DNA from: an uncultured Granulicella sp.
GTDB taxonomy: Bacteria; Acidobacteriota; Terriglobia; Terriglobales; Acidobacteriaceae
DNA length: 42,657 nt
Direction: 5' to 3'
Assembly (NCBI GenBank): GCA_903932155.1
Contig: CAIZFH010000275.1
Span: 1-42,657 of the forward strand
Shown piece by piece: positions 25,702 to 34,614 of this stretch. The notes under the pieces are model-generated. The model had not been told where the DNA came from, ran no database searches, and saw only the letters and a list, made by a program, of their open reading frames with translations. The first letter of the stretch is position 1; each line of letters opens with the position of its first letter. The translations under genes were made by a program, and so were the position numbers.

Positions 25702-25740
25702 AGAGAAGCCCGACGCACAGCGTCGGGCTTCTCTTTCTCT
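25702..25740 (+). terminator. Strong intrinsic terminator downstream of aldA
   Basis: AGAGAAGCCCGACGC (25702-25716), loop ACA, and GCGTCGGGCTTCTCT (25720-25734) form a 15-pair perfect stem followed by TTCTCTTCTC on the plus strand. It is 260 bp after aldA, so it may serve aldA or a lost or short RNA between. The 25506-25701 stretch has no gene I can support. Confidence 0.8.
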
Positions 25741-25894
25741 TCTCTACTACTTTTATTATACCGGATGGAGCATAACTAGTATGCCAACTATTTTTAGCTA
25801 CTAATTTGATTATTTTGTTGTAGTTGAGGGAGATTTGGAGGGTTGAGGGTATTGACAGCAGAAAAAGTGGGTAGTGAAGGACATTAAGAACAAA

Positions 25895-25959
25895 GGCCGG
25901 GGCTAAAAGCCCGATGATTCCATTGGCTGCATTCAGGGGGCTGAAGGCCCCAGCTCCCT
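25895..25959. repeat. REP-like twin-hairpin element, copy 1
   Basis: Contains GGGGCTAAAAGCCC, a ~30-bp spacer with ATGATT, then GGGGGCTGAAGGCCCC. It shares order and spacing with elements at 26104 and 34615. A minus-strand ORF over it (25637-26014) is a repeat artefact. Confidence 0.8.
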
Positions 25960-25984
25960 CCGAAAGGCAAAAGCAAGGACAAAA

Positions 25985-26066
25985 GGAGAAGCAGATTCCC
26001 TGCGGGAATGACAAACAAAAGAGGTAAGGACAAACACGGAGATTCTGGCTGCGCCAGAATGACGAT
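25985..26066. repeat. Pair of small palindromes of a second dispersed family
   Basis: ATTCCCTGCGGGAAT and ATTCTGGCTGCGCCAGAAT are near-perfect short hairpins, each followed by TGAC and flanked by GACAAAC. The second has a looser relative at 29303-29357. Confidence 0.6.
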
Positions 26067-26103
26067 TCCTAGGCTTCAGCTTGATGAGCAAGAATAGATA
26101 CGA

Positions 26104-26190
26104 TCCGGGGCTAAAGCCCCATGATTCTATGAGGGTTATTCAGGAGGCTGAAGCCCCCTGCTAATCCGGACAGACAAAAACCTGAACTTT
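26104..26190. repeat. REP-like twin-hairpin element, copy 2
   Basis: CCGGGGCTAAAGCCCC, then ATGATTCTATGAGG, then CAGGAGGCTGAAGCCCCC, then TGCTAATCCGG and AGACAAAA. It is nearly identical in layout to copy 3 at 34615, including the TGCTAATCCGGA tail. Confidence 0.85.
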
Positions 26191-26316
26191 TCAACAACCT
26201 GATTAGACAACGGTCGGGATGACGGGTACGTTGCAGGAATCGCACTGCAGGTGAGACTGCGCATGAATGGGGCAAACGGCTGCTATGCTAACTTCATCCC
26301 GGCCCCCAGAAAAGTT

Positions 26317-27225
26317 ATGTCCGACGAACAGCCCAACACGGAGGAGCTGCATGTGCCTGCATTCGAGGAGTCGAACTCTGCAGCAGCGAACTTTGTGGTG
26401 GTGGGTGACACGACGGATAGCACTGAGAATGTGCACGTCTCCGAAACGACGAAGGAGCAAGAAACCATGCTCGACATTCATGTGCCGCAAGCGACGCATA
26501 CTTGGAAGGACTTCTGGATCCACCTGGGCACGATCACCATTGGGCTGCTGATCGCGATCAGCCTGGAGCAGAGTGTGGAGAAGCTGAACCACCTGCACCT
26601 GCGCCACCAACTGGAGGAAGACCTGCGAGCGGAGGCGGTAAAGAATATCGCAATCCTAGACCACAACTATCACAGTATCGACAACTACATGGCGTGGGCA
26701 TCGGGGTTGCGCGATACCGTCAATACCATGCATGCCAGCGGCGGGAAGAAGAAGCTGCCCTATCCGCCCAGGCCTGATATTCCCCTAATCAATCTGACCA
26801 GTCCGTCCTCCTCCGCGTGGACCACGGCGCAGGGTAGCGCTCTGGTGGACCTGCTGCCGCGCGAGGAGGCCAAGATGTACGACCGCGTGTACTACGAACT
26901 CAAACTCCTCGGCGACGTGCAGGTAATGAGATCGGACGCGGGTCGCGAGGAGACCTATTTTCTGGCCAGGTTCGCACCGGTTACGCTGGCGCCCCTGCAG
27001 CCCGATCTATCGCTGATGTCCGTAGAGCAACTGGACCAGTTCTCGGCGCTGGTGACCAATGATCTTGTCGCCACTCGCGGGTTACGAAACAGGCTGGACG
27101 TCCTGTGCGTGGCTGAGAAAACTGTATTGAGCGGAAGCACCAGCGAAGACGCTATTCTTAGCAACCTGAAGGCGAGCAGCGCGGTCAGCCAGAAAACGAC
27201 GGCGCACGACTGCAGTTCGCAATAG
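26317..27225 (+). CDS. One-pass membrane protein of unknown function
   Basis: A 302-aa protein from ATG 26317, or 252 aa from ATG 26467. The second start has a much better ribosome binding site (AAGGAG nine bases upstream) and begins MLDIHVPQATHTWKDF, just before the only membrane segment (FWIHLGTITIGLLIAISLEQ). The extra N-terminus in the longer form is acidic and Ser/Thr-rich, with repeated HVP-like motifs (LHVPAF, VHVSET, IHVPQA), which suggests it is translated. The C-terminal ~220 residues are soluble and helical. Similar W-K-D-F-x-x-H..TIGLLIA..LEQ-x-V-E proteins are, in my recollection, common in acidobacteria, with no known function. It ends 88 bp before the TPR-VWFA gene, same strand. 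Confidence 0.7.
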   Translation: MSDEQPNTEELHVPAFEESNSAAANFVVVGDTTDSTENVHVSETTKEQETMLDIHVPQATHTWKDFWIHLGTITIGLLIAISLEQSVEKLNHLHLRHQLEEDLRAEAVKNIAILDHNYHSIDNYMAWASGLRDTVNTMHASGGKKKLPYPPRPDIPLINLTSPSSSAWTTAQGSALVDLLPREEAKMYDRVYYELKLLGDVQVMRSDAGREETYFLARFAPVTLAPLQPDLSLMSVEQLDQFSALVTNDLVATRGLRNRLDVLCVAEKTVLSGSTSEDAILSNLKASSAVSQKTTAHDCSSQ

Positions 27226-27313
27226 CGGTTTGGGATAGTGCAAAGCAATTGCTGTCATGAATCGTATGGCCGGCACTGAACTTCTCCAGTAAAATCTACC
27301 TGGGGCCAAGTTC

Positions 27314-29251
27314 ATGTTCAATCTGCCACTCCGCCGAGTATTGCTGTTCAGCTTGCTACTTACCTGCGATGCGGCTGCTCAGGTGTTGAGTGACCAGAAG
27401 ACGAGCGACTATTTCGGCAACAACCTCTCACTGGATGCAGTTCAAACGGCACAATGGCAGTCCAATATATTTCTGATTGGCAGCCGGAACCCCCACCTTA
27501 CCGATGTACAGAGTCCCAGCGGATCAGTTTCCAAGTTAGACCTCAATGCCCCTGGGAAGGCACGGCACGAATATGAGCAGGGCTATCGTCTGCTGATGGG
27601 GCATGATTCGCAGGGCGCGGTGGATCACTTAACCAAATCCATCGAACTCTATCCGAAGTATTTTGCTGCACACAACGCGCTTGGTTCCGCCTATTTAAGT
27701 CTGGGCAAGAACGAGCTGGCGCGCGGAGAGTTTAGTCAGGCCATTGCGCTGGACGACCATCTGCCTAACTCCTATTTGAATCTTGGGTGCGCTGAATTAT
27801 CGCTGCAGCAATATCCCGCGGCGGAAGAATCGCTGCGCAAGGCCTCCACGATGGCACCGCTTGACGTTGAGCTGCAGTTGGCGCTGACCTACGGAGAGTT
27901 TGTGAACCACAATTATTCCGCTGTGCTTGCGACCGCACGGCATGTGCATGCGCAAAAGCACGAGGGTGCTGCCCTGGTTCATTTTTTTGCTGCCGGGGCG
28001 TGGGAGGCGCAAGGCAACTACAGCGAAGCGCAACATGAGATGGAGATCTTGCTACAGGAAGACCCCAAGTCAGGATCTTCCGGCCAATTTCATCAAATTC
28101 TGGAACAGATCAAGGCAGAACAAGTACCCCGTGCAGAGGCCATGCTGCATCCGCCGCAGAAGGCAGCAATACCATCCAGTGGCCCGACGGAGCCAACTGG
28201 GGAAGAATCGGCGCGTCATGGGCAACTGATTTTGCAGGAGCAGAAAGAAGAGCGGCAGATTGCCGAAGCGAAAGCGGCACCAGAATCTATCTGCAGGGAA
28301 TGCAGCAAGGCTGGCTCCGAAGAATCAGTTGTCGCGACCGGCTACGATACAGGAATGGAGCAGCCAGGAAGCAAGAATCCTGGAGCGACCTTCCGCGTTA
28401 CAGTAGACGAGGTCGGGATATTTTTTGCTGCGACAGATCTGGGAAAATCCGTGACAAACCTGGCCGCCTCGGACATCAAAATTCGCGACAACAGCCAACC
28501 TCCGGAGGCCATTTTGGGATTTCGCAGTGAGTCGCAGCTTCCGTTGCGACTGGGACTGGTCATCGACACAAGCGACTCTGTCACGGACCGTTTCAAATTT
28601 GAACAGGCGGCTGCGACCAAGTTTCTGCAAGAGGTGATGGTGGACAAGGACGATCTGGCCTTCGTTGTCGGCGTCAACAACTCTGTGCTTCTGGTACAGG
28701 ACTTCACCGCCGATCAAACGATGAGCTCTCACGCTTTGAACCAGCTGGCACCCGGTGGAGGCACCGCATTGTGGGACGGGGTTGCGTTCGCTGCCGACAA
28801 GCTGGCCACGCGTGCTGAAACCCAACCCGTGGCCCGGATACTGGTGGTGATCAGCGATGGCGAAGACAACTCGAGCAGCACCACTCTGAAGCAAGCGATT
28901 ACACGGGCCCAAAACGGCGAAGTCGGAGTGTACACCGTAAGCACCCGGGAGGGGTTAGAGGAAGAGCCTGGCGCAGTGGTCGGCGATGACGCTTTGCGAA
29001 CCCTGTCGGAACTGACTGGCGGCAGCGCGTTTATGCCGGGTTCCGTGCGTCGTCTGGACACAAGCCTTGCGGATCTTCAGCAGGTCATACGCGGCCGCTA
29101 TCTGGTCTCGTACAAGCCTGCTACATTCCGACGCGACGGACGGTACCGGACCATTAATATCGAGGCACAAAAGGACGGCAGAAAACTCAAGGTATTTGCA
29201 CGCAAAGGTTACTATGCGTCAGCCGCGCAAGCGAGCCCAATAGATCGTTAA
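27314..29251 (+). CDS. Secreted TPR plus VWFA protein, acidobacterial type
   Basis: A 645-aa exported protein (signal about 1-22, ending AAAQ). Residues about 85-250 are TPR-like helical repeats (GYRLLMGHDSQGAVDHLTKSIELYPKYFAAH-type units). A linker with a CREC motif (about 327-330) follows. Residues about 360-640 match the VWFA-related domain described in acidobacteria (TIGR03436-like): VTNLAASDIKIRDN..EAILGF, then a von Willebrand A domain with a complete metal-ion site (DTSDS 418-422, Thr484 in GGGTALWD, Asp515 in ISDGED). Such domains mediate metal-dependent protein binding; the partner is unknown. The combination of TPRs and VWFA points to a scaffold role in the periplasm or at the surface. 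Confidence 0.88.
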   Translation: MFNLPLRRVLLFSLLLTCDAAAQVLSDQKTSDYFGNNLSLDAVQTAQWQSNIFLIGSRNPHLTDVQSPSGSVSKLDLNAPGKARHEYEQGYRLLMGHDSQGAVDHLTKSIELYPKYFAAHNALGSAYLSLGKNELARGEFSQAIALDDHLPNSYLNLGCAELSLQQYPAAEESLRKASTMAPLDVELQLALTYGEFVNHNYSAVLATARHVHAQKHEGAALVHFFAAGAWEAQGNYSEAQHEMEILLQEDPKSGSSGQFHQILEQIKAEQVPRAEAMLHPPQKAAIPSSGPTEPTGEESARHGQLILQEQKEERQIAEAKAAPESICRECSKAGSEESVVATGYDTGMEQPGSKNPGATFRVTVDEVGIFFAATDLGKSVTNLAASDIKIRDNSQPPEAILGFRSESQLPLRLGLVIDTSDSVTDRFKFEQAAATKFLQEVMVDKDDLAFVVGVNNSVLLVQDFTADQTMSSHALNQLAPGGGTALWDGVAFAADKLATRAETQPVARILVVISDGEDNSSSTTLKQAITRAQNGEVGVYTVSTREGLEEEPGAVVGDDALRTLSELTGGSAFMPGSVRRLDTSLADLQQVIRGRYLVSYKPATFRRDGRYRTINIEAQKDGRKLKVFARKGYYASAAQASPIDR

Positions 29252-29302
29252 TGCGTGGGACGTTCGGCTGACAACCTTCCTAAGATAAGTGCGAGTTACC
29301 TG

Positions 29303-29357
29303 GGACAAACGGATACGGAGATTCTGGCCTACGACTTTGCTCAGGCAAGAATGATGA
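29303..29357. repeat. Diverged relative of the second palindrome family
   Basis: GGACAAAC, then CGGAGATTCTGGC, a longer centre, and GGCAAGAATGA resemble the element at 26031-26066 with an expanded loop. It lies in the 142-bp gap between convergent genes. Confidence 0.4.
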
Positions 29358-29393
29358 ACAGAAACAGGCCTCGCAAGCACAAGACAACTCACA

Positions 29394-30569
29394 TCATTTT
29401 TTCACGCGTGCGGTGGGATAGTTTTGCCACAGATACTCAAGTGCTTCCGGCAGGATCTGCGCCCGCACCGCCCTGTCCGTATGCCCTGCATTGCGGGCAA
29501 ACACCAACTGATAGTGGTAGCCCTTGGCGGTCAGGACCTTGGCCATGTTCTCGTTGGCCGCGACCCAATCGTGCATATTGGGGCCGGAGGGCGGTGGCGG
29601 CCCATAGTTGTCCCGATCGCCCACCTCCATCCAGATGCGCAACGGTTTTACCGGGCTCTGTGTAATCAGGTGTTCGTGCAGCTCCCATCCGCCATGCGGC
29701 ACGGCATCGTTGTGCGGCCATTGCTGATTCACAAATGTGCCGGAGCGTGTGAGCACTCGGTGGTACCACTCCGGATGAAACCAGGCCATCGCCATGGCGG
29801 CCGCCCCACCCGAGCTGGATCCCATCGTCGCTCGCCCATCCGGATCGTCGGTCAACTTCACATTCGCGGTCTTCTCCGCCAGCGGCAGCACTTCTGTCTG
29901 CACATACTCCGCATACTTACCGGACATGGTGTCGTACTCGAGGCCACGCTCGCTGCCCGGCCCGTCTCCTCCACCGCTACCAATGGCGATGGCAACTATT
30001 ACAGGAATCCTCTTCTGCGCGATCAGGATATCCAACGTAGAGAAGCATTTTTCTCCGTCCGCGCTGACCAGGAACGGCGCGGCCGTGCCCGGCACATACT
30101 GCTTTGGCACATAAACCGACACATGCCGTGTATACGGCGCAGGATGGCTGGCGGAGACTGGGCCATTTTCCCCTGTGGACCCGGCCGGCACCGCCGCCGT
30201 GTCGCGCTCCACGCCGGGATAGAACTTGCTGTCCTTCGATTCCATGGTGAACTCGAACACTGTACCCTGCGACACGCCAAGGTCCACCGCCATCTCGACC
30301 GCAGGCTTATGCGTCGGCCCAATAATGAAGTTGCCATCCTTGTTCGGCGTTGGAATCTGTCCATCCGGAAGCTCCGTCGATTTGACCATCTCCGGCCCCA
30401 ACGGGTCGCGGAGCGGGGCCGGTGGCCGCGGTGGACGTGCTGCAGCAGGTGTCGCGGCGGTCGCGGGAGGCATGGTACCCGCCGCTGGCGAAGGCGAGGC
30501 CTGGGCCAATGCCGGAGCCGTACCCGCCATCAGGCCGACCAATAAAGTAATGCTCAGAAGACGAAGCAT
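29394..30569 (-). CDS. Secreted esterase, enterochelin esterase/esterase-D-like fold
   Basis: A 391-aa exported alpha/beta hydrolase. The signal ends at ALAQA (about 23); a Pro/Ala-rich linker runs to about 55. The catalytic domain shows a nucleophile elbow GSSSGG (near residue 253), with a likely acid in MEVGDRDN and the catalytic His in FARNAGHTD. This is the order seen in IroE/Fes-like and feruloyl/acetyl-xylan-esterase-like enzymes. The neighbouring GH53, GH28-like and GH2 genes suggest a carbohydrate ester (acetyl or feruloyl on pectin or galactan) rather than a siderophore, but the sequence does not decide this. Stop to GH53 start region: the 126-bp gap upstream holds its promoter. Confidence 0.82.
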   Translation of the reverse strand: MLRLLSITLLVGLMAGTAPALAQASPSPAAGTMPPATAATPAAARPPRPPAPLRDPLGPEMVKSTELPDGQIPTPNKDGNFIIGPTHKPAVEMAVDLGVSQGTVFEFTMESKDSKFYPGVERDTAAVPAGSTGENGPVSASHPAPYTRHVSVYVPKQYVPGTAAPFLVSADGEKCFSTLDILIAQKRIPVIVAIAIGSGGGDGPGSERGLEYDTMSGKYAEYVQTEVLPLAEKTANVKLTDDPDGRATMGSSSGGAAAMAMAWFHPEWYHRVLTRSGTFVNQQWPHNDAVPHGGWELHEHLITQSPVKPLRIWMEVGDRDNYGPPPPSGPNMHDWVAANENMAKVLTAKGYHYQLVFARNAGHTDRAVRAQILPEALEYLWQNYPTARVKK

Positions 30570-30695
30570 TGGATCCTCCTAAAATCTGACACTTCAATTT
30601 TGGCCCGATTCGGATGAATTGTACCTTTTCTGAGGATTTGCATGCGGGACGCTGGATTCGAGATTGATGACAGAGCGAATCTTGCTAGCGGCGGA

Positions 30696-31835
30696 TCAGG
30701 GGTTTACAGCGGTGGGTGCGTGGCTGTCGGGGCGGTGGGTGAGGGTGGTGAGGTTGTCCAGGGTGAAGACGGCAGGACCGGGGGTACCATCGTCGTTCCA
30801 GAGGTCGCGCTCCGGTGCCCAGTACATGACGCCGAGGCCGTGGGGGGCCTTGTGCACGGTGTTGACGAGATCAACCATGAACTGCAGGCGGCCCTGCGGC
30901 GTGACCGGCCAGAACATGTCACTCTGGTTGGCAACGCGGACGGGGAGATAGCCGGTTTCCATGACGATGAAGTCCTTGTGATAGCGCTGGGCAGACTGGT
31001 TCATGTTGTTCCAGAGGTCGTCGAGGGTGCCGTGTCCCCAGGGCGGATAGAAGCTTTGCGCGATGATGTCGTAGGGAACGTGGGCGGCGTTGAGGTGGTC
31101 GAAGAACCACTGGGTGGTGTCCCAGTGACCACCCTTGTCGATGTGGATGGCGATGCGCGGCGGGGTGCGGCCTGCTCCCTGCTTGACACCCTTGATTCCG
31201 GACTTGAGGAGCAGGGTGAGGTTCTTCCATTGCTGGACGTCATTGTAGGGCTGCGGCGGGTTGGATGGCTTTGTGCCAGGAGGCTGGAGCTTGGCCAGGG
31301 GCCAGTCTGCGCCGACGGTAATCTCGTTGCCAACCTGAACGATGTCGGGCATGCCTCCTGCGTCCTTGAGGGCCTTGACGGTGTCGCGGGCGTAGGATTG
31401 CCACTGCCTGGCGAGGGTCTTGATGTCCATGCCGCGCCATGCGACAGGAGTCTCCTGGTGTCCCGGATCGGCCCATGTGTCGGAAAAGTGGATATCCAGA
31501 ATGAGGGTTGCGCCGGAGGCTTTGATTTGTTTCGCCAGAGGAAGGGCGGCTTCCAGCGTGTTGTTAGGGGCGTTCCTAATCGGCGATACGAAGACGCGGA
31601 CCCGGTATGCGTTCCAGCCGTGATGGCGCAGGATGGTGAGCTCGTCGCTGGGCTTGCCATCTTCCTGATATGCGGGCAAACGGCCACGGCCGGGTGCGTC
31701 GAGCGCGGAGATGTCTGCGCCGAGAAGGAAGGGAGGATGAGGCGCGGTCTGGGTGAGAGCGAAGTGTGGAGCGAAGCTGAGTAGTACAAGGGGTAAAGCG
31801 AGATAGAAGCGAGTTTGTTGCTGAGAGAAACGCAT
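30696..31835 (-). CDS. Arabinogalactan endo-beta-1,4-galactanase, GH53
   Basis: A 379-aa secreted clan-A hydrolase that cleaves beta-1,4-galactan side chains of rhamnogalacturonan I. The signal is about residues 1-29. GH53 hallmarks are FLLGADIS (37-43), YRVRVFVSP, LDIHFSDTWADPGHQ (114-127), the acid/base Glu171 in VQVGNEI and the nucleophile Glu293 in VMETGY. Length and motif order are normal for single-domain members. It is divergent from the Tat-exported aldo/keto reductase and in the same region as a GH2 enzyme that could take the released galacto-oligomers. AGAAA/GGATGC before the ATG is a weak ribosome binding site. Confidence 0.95.
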   Translation of the reverse strand: MRFSQQQTRFYLALPLVLLSFAPHFALTQTAPHPPFLLGADISALDAPGRGRLPAYQEDGKPSDELTILRHHGWNAYRVRVFVSPIRNAPNNTLEAALPLAKQIKASGATLILDIHFSDTWADPGHQETPVAWRGMDIKTLARQWQSYARDTVKALKDAGGMPDIVQVGNEITVGADWPLAKLQPPGTKPSNPPQPYNDVQQWKNLTLLLKSGIKGVKQGAGRTPPRIAIHIDKGGHWDTTQWFFDHLNAAHVPYDIIAQSFYPPWGHGTLDDLWNNMNQSAQRYHKDFIVMETGYLPVRVANQSDMFWPVTPQGRLQFMVDLVNTVHKAPHGLGVMYWAPERDLWNDDGTPGPAVFTLDNLTTLTHRPDSHAPTAVNP

Positions 31836-31885
31836 CCGAGCAGCATAAAGAAATGCCCGTGGCAGAAGCCAGACTATTATTCAAG

Positions 31886-31920
31886 CTGCATTCAGGGGCG
31901 TGAAGGCCCCTACTCCCTTT
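31886..31920. repeat. REP-like element, partial copy 4
   Basis: GCTGCATTCAGGGGCGTGAAGGCCCCTACTCCC matches the right-hand hairpin half of copy 1 (25926-25958). The left hairpin is missing. It lies in the divergent promoter gap of GH53 and the aldo/keto reductase. Confidence 0.65.
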
Positions 31921-32001
31921 GTCGTCGTGGTAGTATCTCCGAAAGATTGTCACCCGTTGCCCGTTCGGCCCAGTTTGACGATTTCAGATGAGGAGAGCCC
32001 T

Positions 32002-32886
32002 GTGAGCCCAGTATCCCGCCGCGAATTTCTGAAGACATCGCTTGCCGTTGGCGCCATGAGCACGGTTGGTACGTTGCCGATGTACGGTGCCACACGCACA
32101 GCCACCGACCTGGTGACGCTGGGCAAATCTGGCACGAAGGTGACGCGACTGGCGTTTGGTACAGGCAGCAACAATGGCCACATCCAGGCCGCGCTGGGGC
32201 AGGAGGAGTTTACCCGCCTAATCCACTACGCGTACGACAAAGGCATCCGCTTCTTCGAGACCTCCGACTCCTACGTGACACCAGCGATGCTGGGGGTGGC
32301 GCTGAAAGGGCTGCCGCGGGAGAGCTATCAAGTGATGAACAAAGTGACGACGGAGCTGAACGTCGATCCGCAGAAGCACTTCGACGAGATGCGGAGCACC
32401 ATGCAGACCGAGTACTTCGACATTATGCTGCTGCACTGGCAACATACCGCCGAGTGGCCGGCTACAAGCAAGCGCTGGGCGGATGGCATTCAGCAGGCGC
32501 AGGAGAAGAAGACGATTTTGTCGCGTGGCGCGTCGGTGCATGGACTGCCGGCGCTACGCCAGATGCCGGGCAACCAGTGGCTGCAGGTGGCGATGATCCG
32601 CATGAACCACAACGGCACACGGATGGATGGGCCGGTGGGCGACGGTCCCAGCAATCCGGACAGCGTAAACGAGGTGGTGGACCACGTGAGGCAGGTGAAG
32701 AAGAACGGGACGGGCGTGATCAGCATGAAGCTGATTGGTGAAGGCACGTTTACCCAACGCACAGACCGCCAGACCGCGATGCGCTTCGCGTTCAATAACG
32801 CCGGTGTGGACTGTGTGACGGTGGGCTTCAAGAACACGCAGGAGATCGACGAAGCGATCGAGAACCTGAACCTGGCGCTGGCGTAG
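32002..32886 (+). CDS. Tat-exported aldo/keto reductase
   Basis: A 294-aa protein from a GTG at 32002, chosen because AGGAG lies seven bases upstream and it places the Tat motif SRREFLK at residues 5-11. Longer in-frame starts (31900) run into a repeat. After the signal (about 1-30), an aldo/keto reductase barrel follows: LGKSGTKVTRLAFGTG, a D-x-Y pair in ETSDSYVT, Lys in VMNKVT and His in LLHWQH. These correspond to the catalytic tetrad Asp-Tyr-Lys-His. Exported AKRs are common in acidobacteria and Bacteroidetes beside sugar genes. A periplasmic NADPH enzyme would need a bound cofactor, so the true reaction is unclear. It converges on the beta-helix gene with only eight bases between stops. 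Confidence 0.87.
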   Translation: MSPVSRREFLKTSLAVGAMSTVGTLPMYGATRTATDLVTLGKSGTKVTRLAFGTGSNNGHIQAALGQEEFTRLIHYAYDKGIRFFETSDSYVTPAMLGVALKGLPRESYQVMNKVTTELNVDPQKHFDEMRSTMQTEYFDIMLLHWQHTAEWPATSKRWADGIQQAQEKKTILSRGASVHGLPALRQMPGNQWLQVAMIRMNHNGTRMDGPVGDGPSNPDSVNEVVDHVRQVKKNGTGVISMKLIGEGTFTQRTDRQTAMRFAFNNAGVDCVTVGFKNTQEIDEAIENLNLALA

Positions 32887-32894
32887 GAAGATCG

Positions 32895-34535
32895 TTATGG
32901 AGCGAATTTGAAGGTGACGGGCGCGGAGAACTCGTATCCGTCGCGTTTCAGTTGCCGCTCGCTGCTAACGACGACTCCATTGATTTTGACGTTCTTGAAG
33001 AGGATGGGGGCTACCTTCGCACCCATGATCTGCGCGGGCCGCGTGGGATGGCCAAAGGTACAGTTCTGGAAGACGAAGTTGGTGACGGGATCGGAACCGC
33101 CGTCGATGTAGATGTGTCCGCCGTCATTCTCGAAGGATGTGTTGACGAACTTGAAGTCGTCCATCACGATTCCGTCGCTGGACTTCTGGCCGGAGCTGTA
33201 TCCCTTGCCGGTAAAGTATGCGGGCGAGAGCTGAATCCAGACGGCGTACTTGTTCTGGTTGGTGACAAACTGCACTCCGTCGAAGAGCAGGTGACGGATG
33301 TTGGGCGCGCCGCCGTAGCCGATGGCGATGGATGCGGTGTAGGTGTAGTTGACGAAGTTGCGGACGGTTACGTCTTCCACGGTGGAGCTTTTGCCGCCAT
33401 AGAAGGCGAAGGTGTCGTCCATGGTCATGGCGAAACTGTCGGCGATGAGGACGTGCTTCGTGTTGCCAGTGAAGTCGAAGGCGTCGTCGTGGTATTGCTG
33501 CTTGCGGTTGACGATTTTAATGTTGATGGCGGAAAAGTTCTCCGTGTCGCTGACGGTAGTGGTCCAATAGGCGGAGCGCAGCAGAAGCAGGCCCTGGAAG
33601 GTGATGTTCTTGCAGTGGTTGACGATGTATCCCTTCACCCCCATGCCATGCGGATCGTTGACGAGGCCCTCGTCGGAGCGTGCCTTGCCATCACCGGTAT
33701 CTGGCTGGATATCGTGCCATAGCCAGGGGTAGCCTTCCATATCGATGGTGCCGCGGCCTGTGATGCCGGCATTCTCCACGTTATTAAAGACCACCATGGC
33801 GCGCAGGCCGCGACCACCGTTGGGCATGGGTGGCGAGACGTAATCGGCATTCTTGCGCGAACCGCGAATGACGGCTCCGGCGTCGATGTAGAGCTTAACG
33901 TTGCTCTGCATCACGATCTCGCCAGAGAGGTAGATTCCCGCAGGAAAGAAGAGCACGCCGCCACCGGATCGAGCGGAGACGTCGCTGATGGCCTTGTTGA
34001 TGGTCGAGGTCTCCAGAGTTTTGCCGGTGTTGTCGACTTTATAGTCCATGATGTTGACGACGTTGGCGTCGCCAAGTTTGGGCGGATTCTTCTCGGCGGG
34101 CTCGGCAAACAGGAGAAGGCCTGGGCTCTGGAAGGATGGCTCTTCGTTGAAGAAGATGACGAGATAGCGCGGCTGATCGAGGTCGAAGCTGATGGACTTA
34201 CCGCTGATCTGGGGATGAATGCCGTAGGCGGCGGGACGGATGTAGCAGGTGACGACATTGCGCTCGTTGACGAGCGATGTAACGGTGACGTGAACCTTGC
34301 CGGAGGCGGGCATGGCGAAGCTGGCGTGATCCATCCACTGGAACTGGTTGTAGGTGGGCAGGCGATGCACGAAGACAGGCTGGCCGTCGACGGTAACCCT
34401 GTAGGCCAGGCTCTCTGGCGCACCTGCATAGGCAGGATAGGGCGTGACCGAGGCATATGCCGCAGGCAGAAGCATGGAGAAGGACAAGAGTATTGCCAAA
34501 CGAAGCGCCGGGTCTGCCAACCATCTGGATTTCAT
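32895..34535 (-). CDS. Secreted right-handed beta-helix glycosidase-like protein (GH28/GH49-like)
   Basis: A 546-aa secreted protein. The ATG at 34535 has AGAGGA five bases upstream; a longer start at 34589 is unlikely. The signal ends near AYASV (about 28). Residues about 30-150 form a beta-sandwich-like domain (YRVTVDGQPVFVHRLP..ASGKVHVTVTS), as in dextranase- and alpha-galactosidase-type beta-helix enzymes. The helix domain begins at NTGKTLETSTINKAI and GGVLFFPAGIYLSGEI. Paired acids appear in YHDDAFDFTG and MTMDDTFAFYG, spaced like the GH28/GH49 catalytic Asp pairs. No GHG or RIK motif is visible, so it is not a standard polygalacturonase. Given the GH53 and GH2 neighbours, action on pectic side chains is a reasonable guess only. 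Confidence 0.8.
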   Translation of the reverse strand: MKSRWLADPALRLAILLSFSMLLPAAYASVTPYPAYAGAPESLAYRVTVDGQPVFVHRLPTYNQFQWMDHASFAMPASGKVHVTVTSLVNERNVVTCYIRPAAYGIHPQISGKSISFDLDQPRYLVIFFNEEPSFQSPGLLLFAEPAEKNPPKLGDANVVNIMDYKVDNTGKTLETSTINKAISDVSARSGGGVLFFPAGIYLSGEIVMQSNVKLYIDAGAVIRGSRKNADYVSPPMPNGGRGLRAMVVFNNVENAGITGRGTIDMEGYPWLWHDIQPDTGDGKARSDEGLVNDPHGMGVKGYIVNHCKNITFQGLLLLRSAYWTTTVSDTENFSAINIKIVNRKQQYHDDAFDFTGNTKHVLIADSFAMTMDDTFAFYGGKSSTVEDVTVRNFVNYTYTASIAIGYGGAPNIRHLLFDGVQFVTNQNKYAVWIQLSPAYFTGKGYSSGQKSSDGIVMDDFKFVNTSFENDGGHIYIDGGSDPVTNFVFQNCTFGHPTRPAQIMGAKVAPILFKNVKINGVVVSSERQLKRDGYEFSAPVTFKFAP

Positions 34536-34614
34536 TGCGTTCCTCTTTCGTTCATTGAGACGCACCGAGGGCCGGTGGCCGATCGGCATATTTTGATACG
34601 ATTTCCGTCAGAAA

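Noticed and set aside
25637-26014. 125-codon minus-strand ORF in the repeat-rich gap
   Set aside because: It spans a terminator and a REP-like repeat, so the translation is an artefact.
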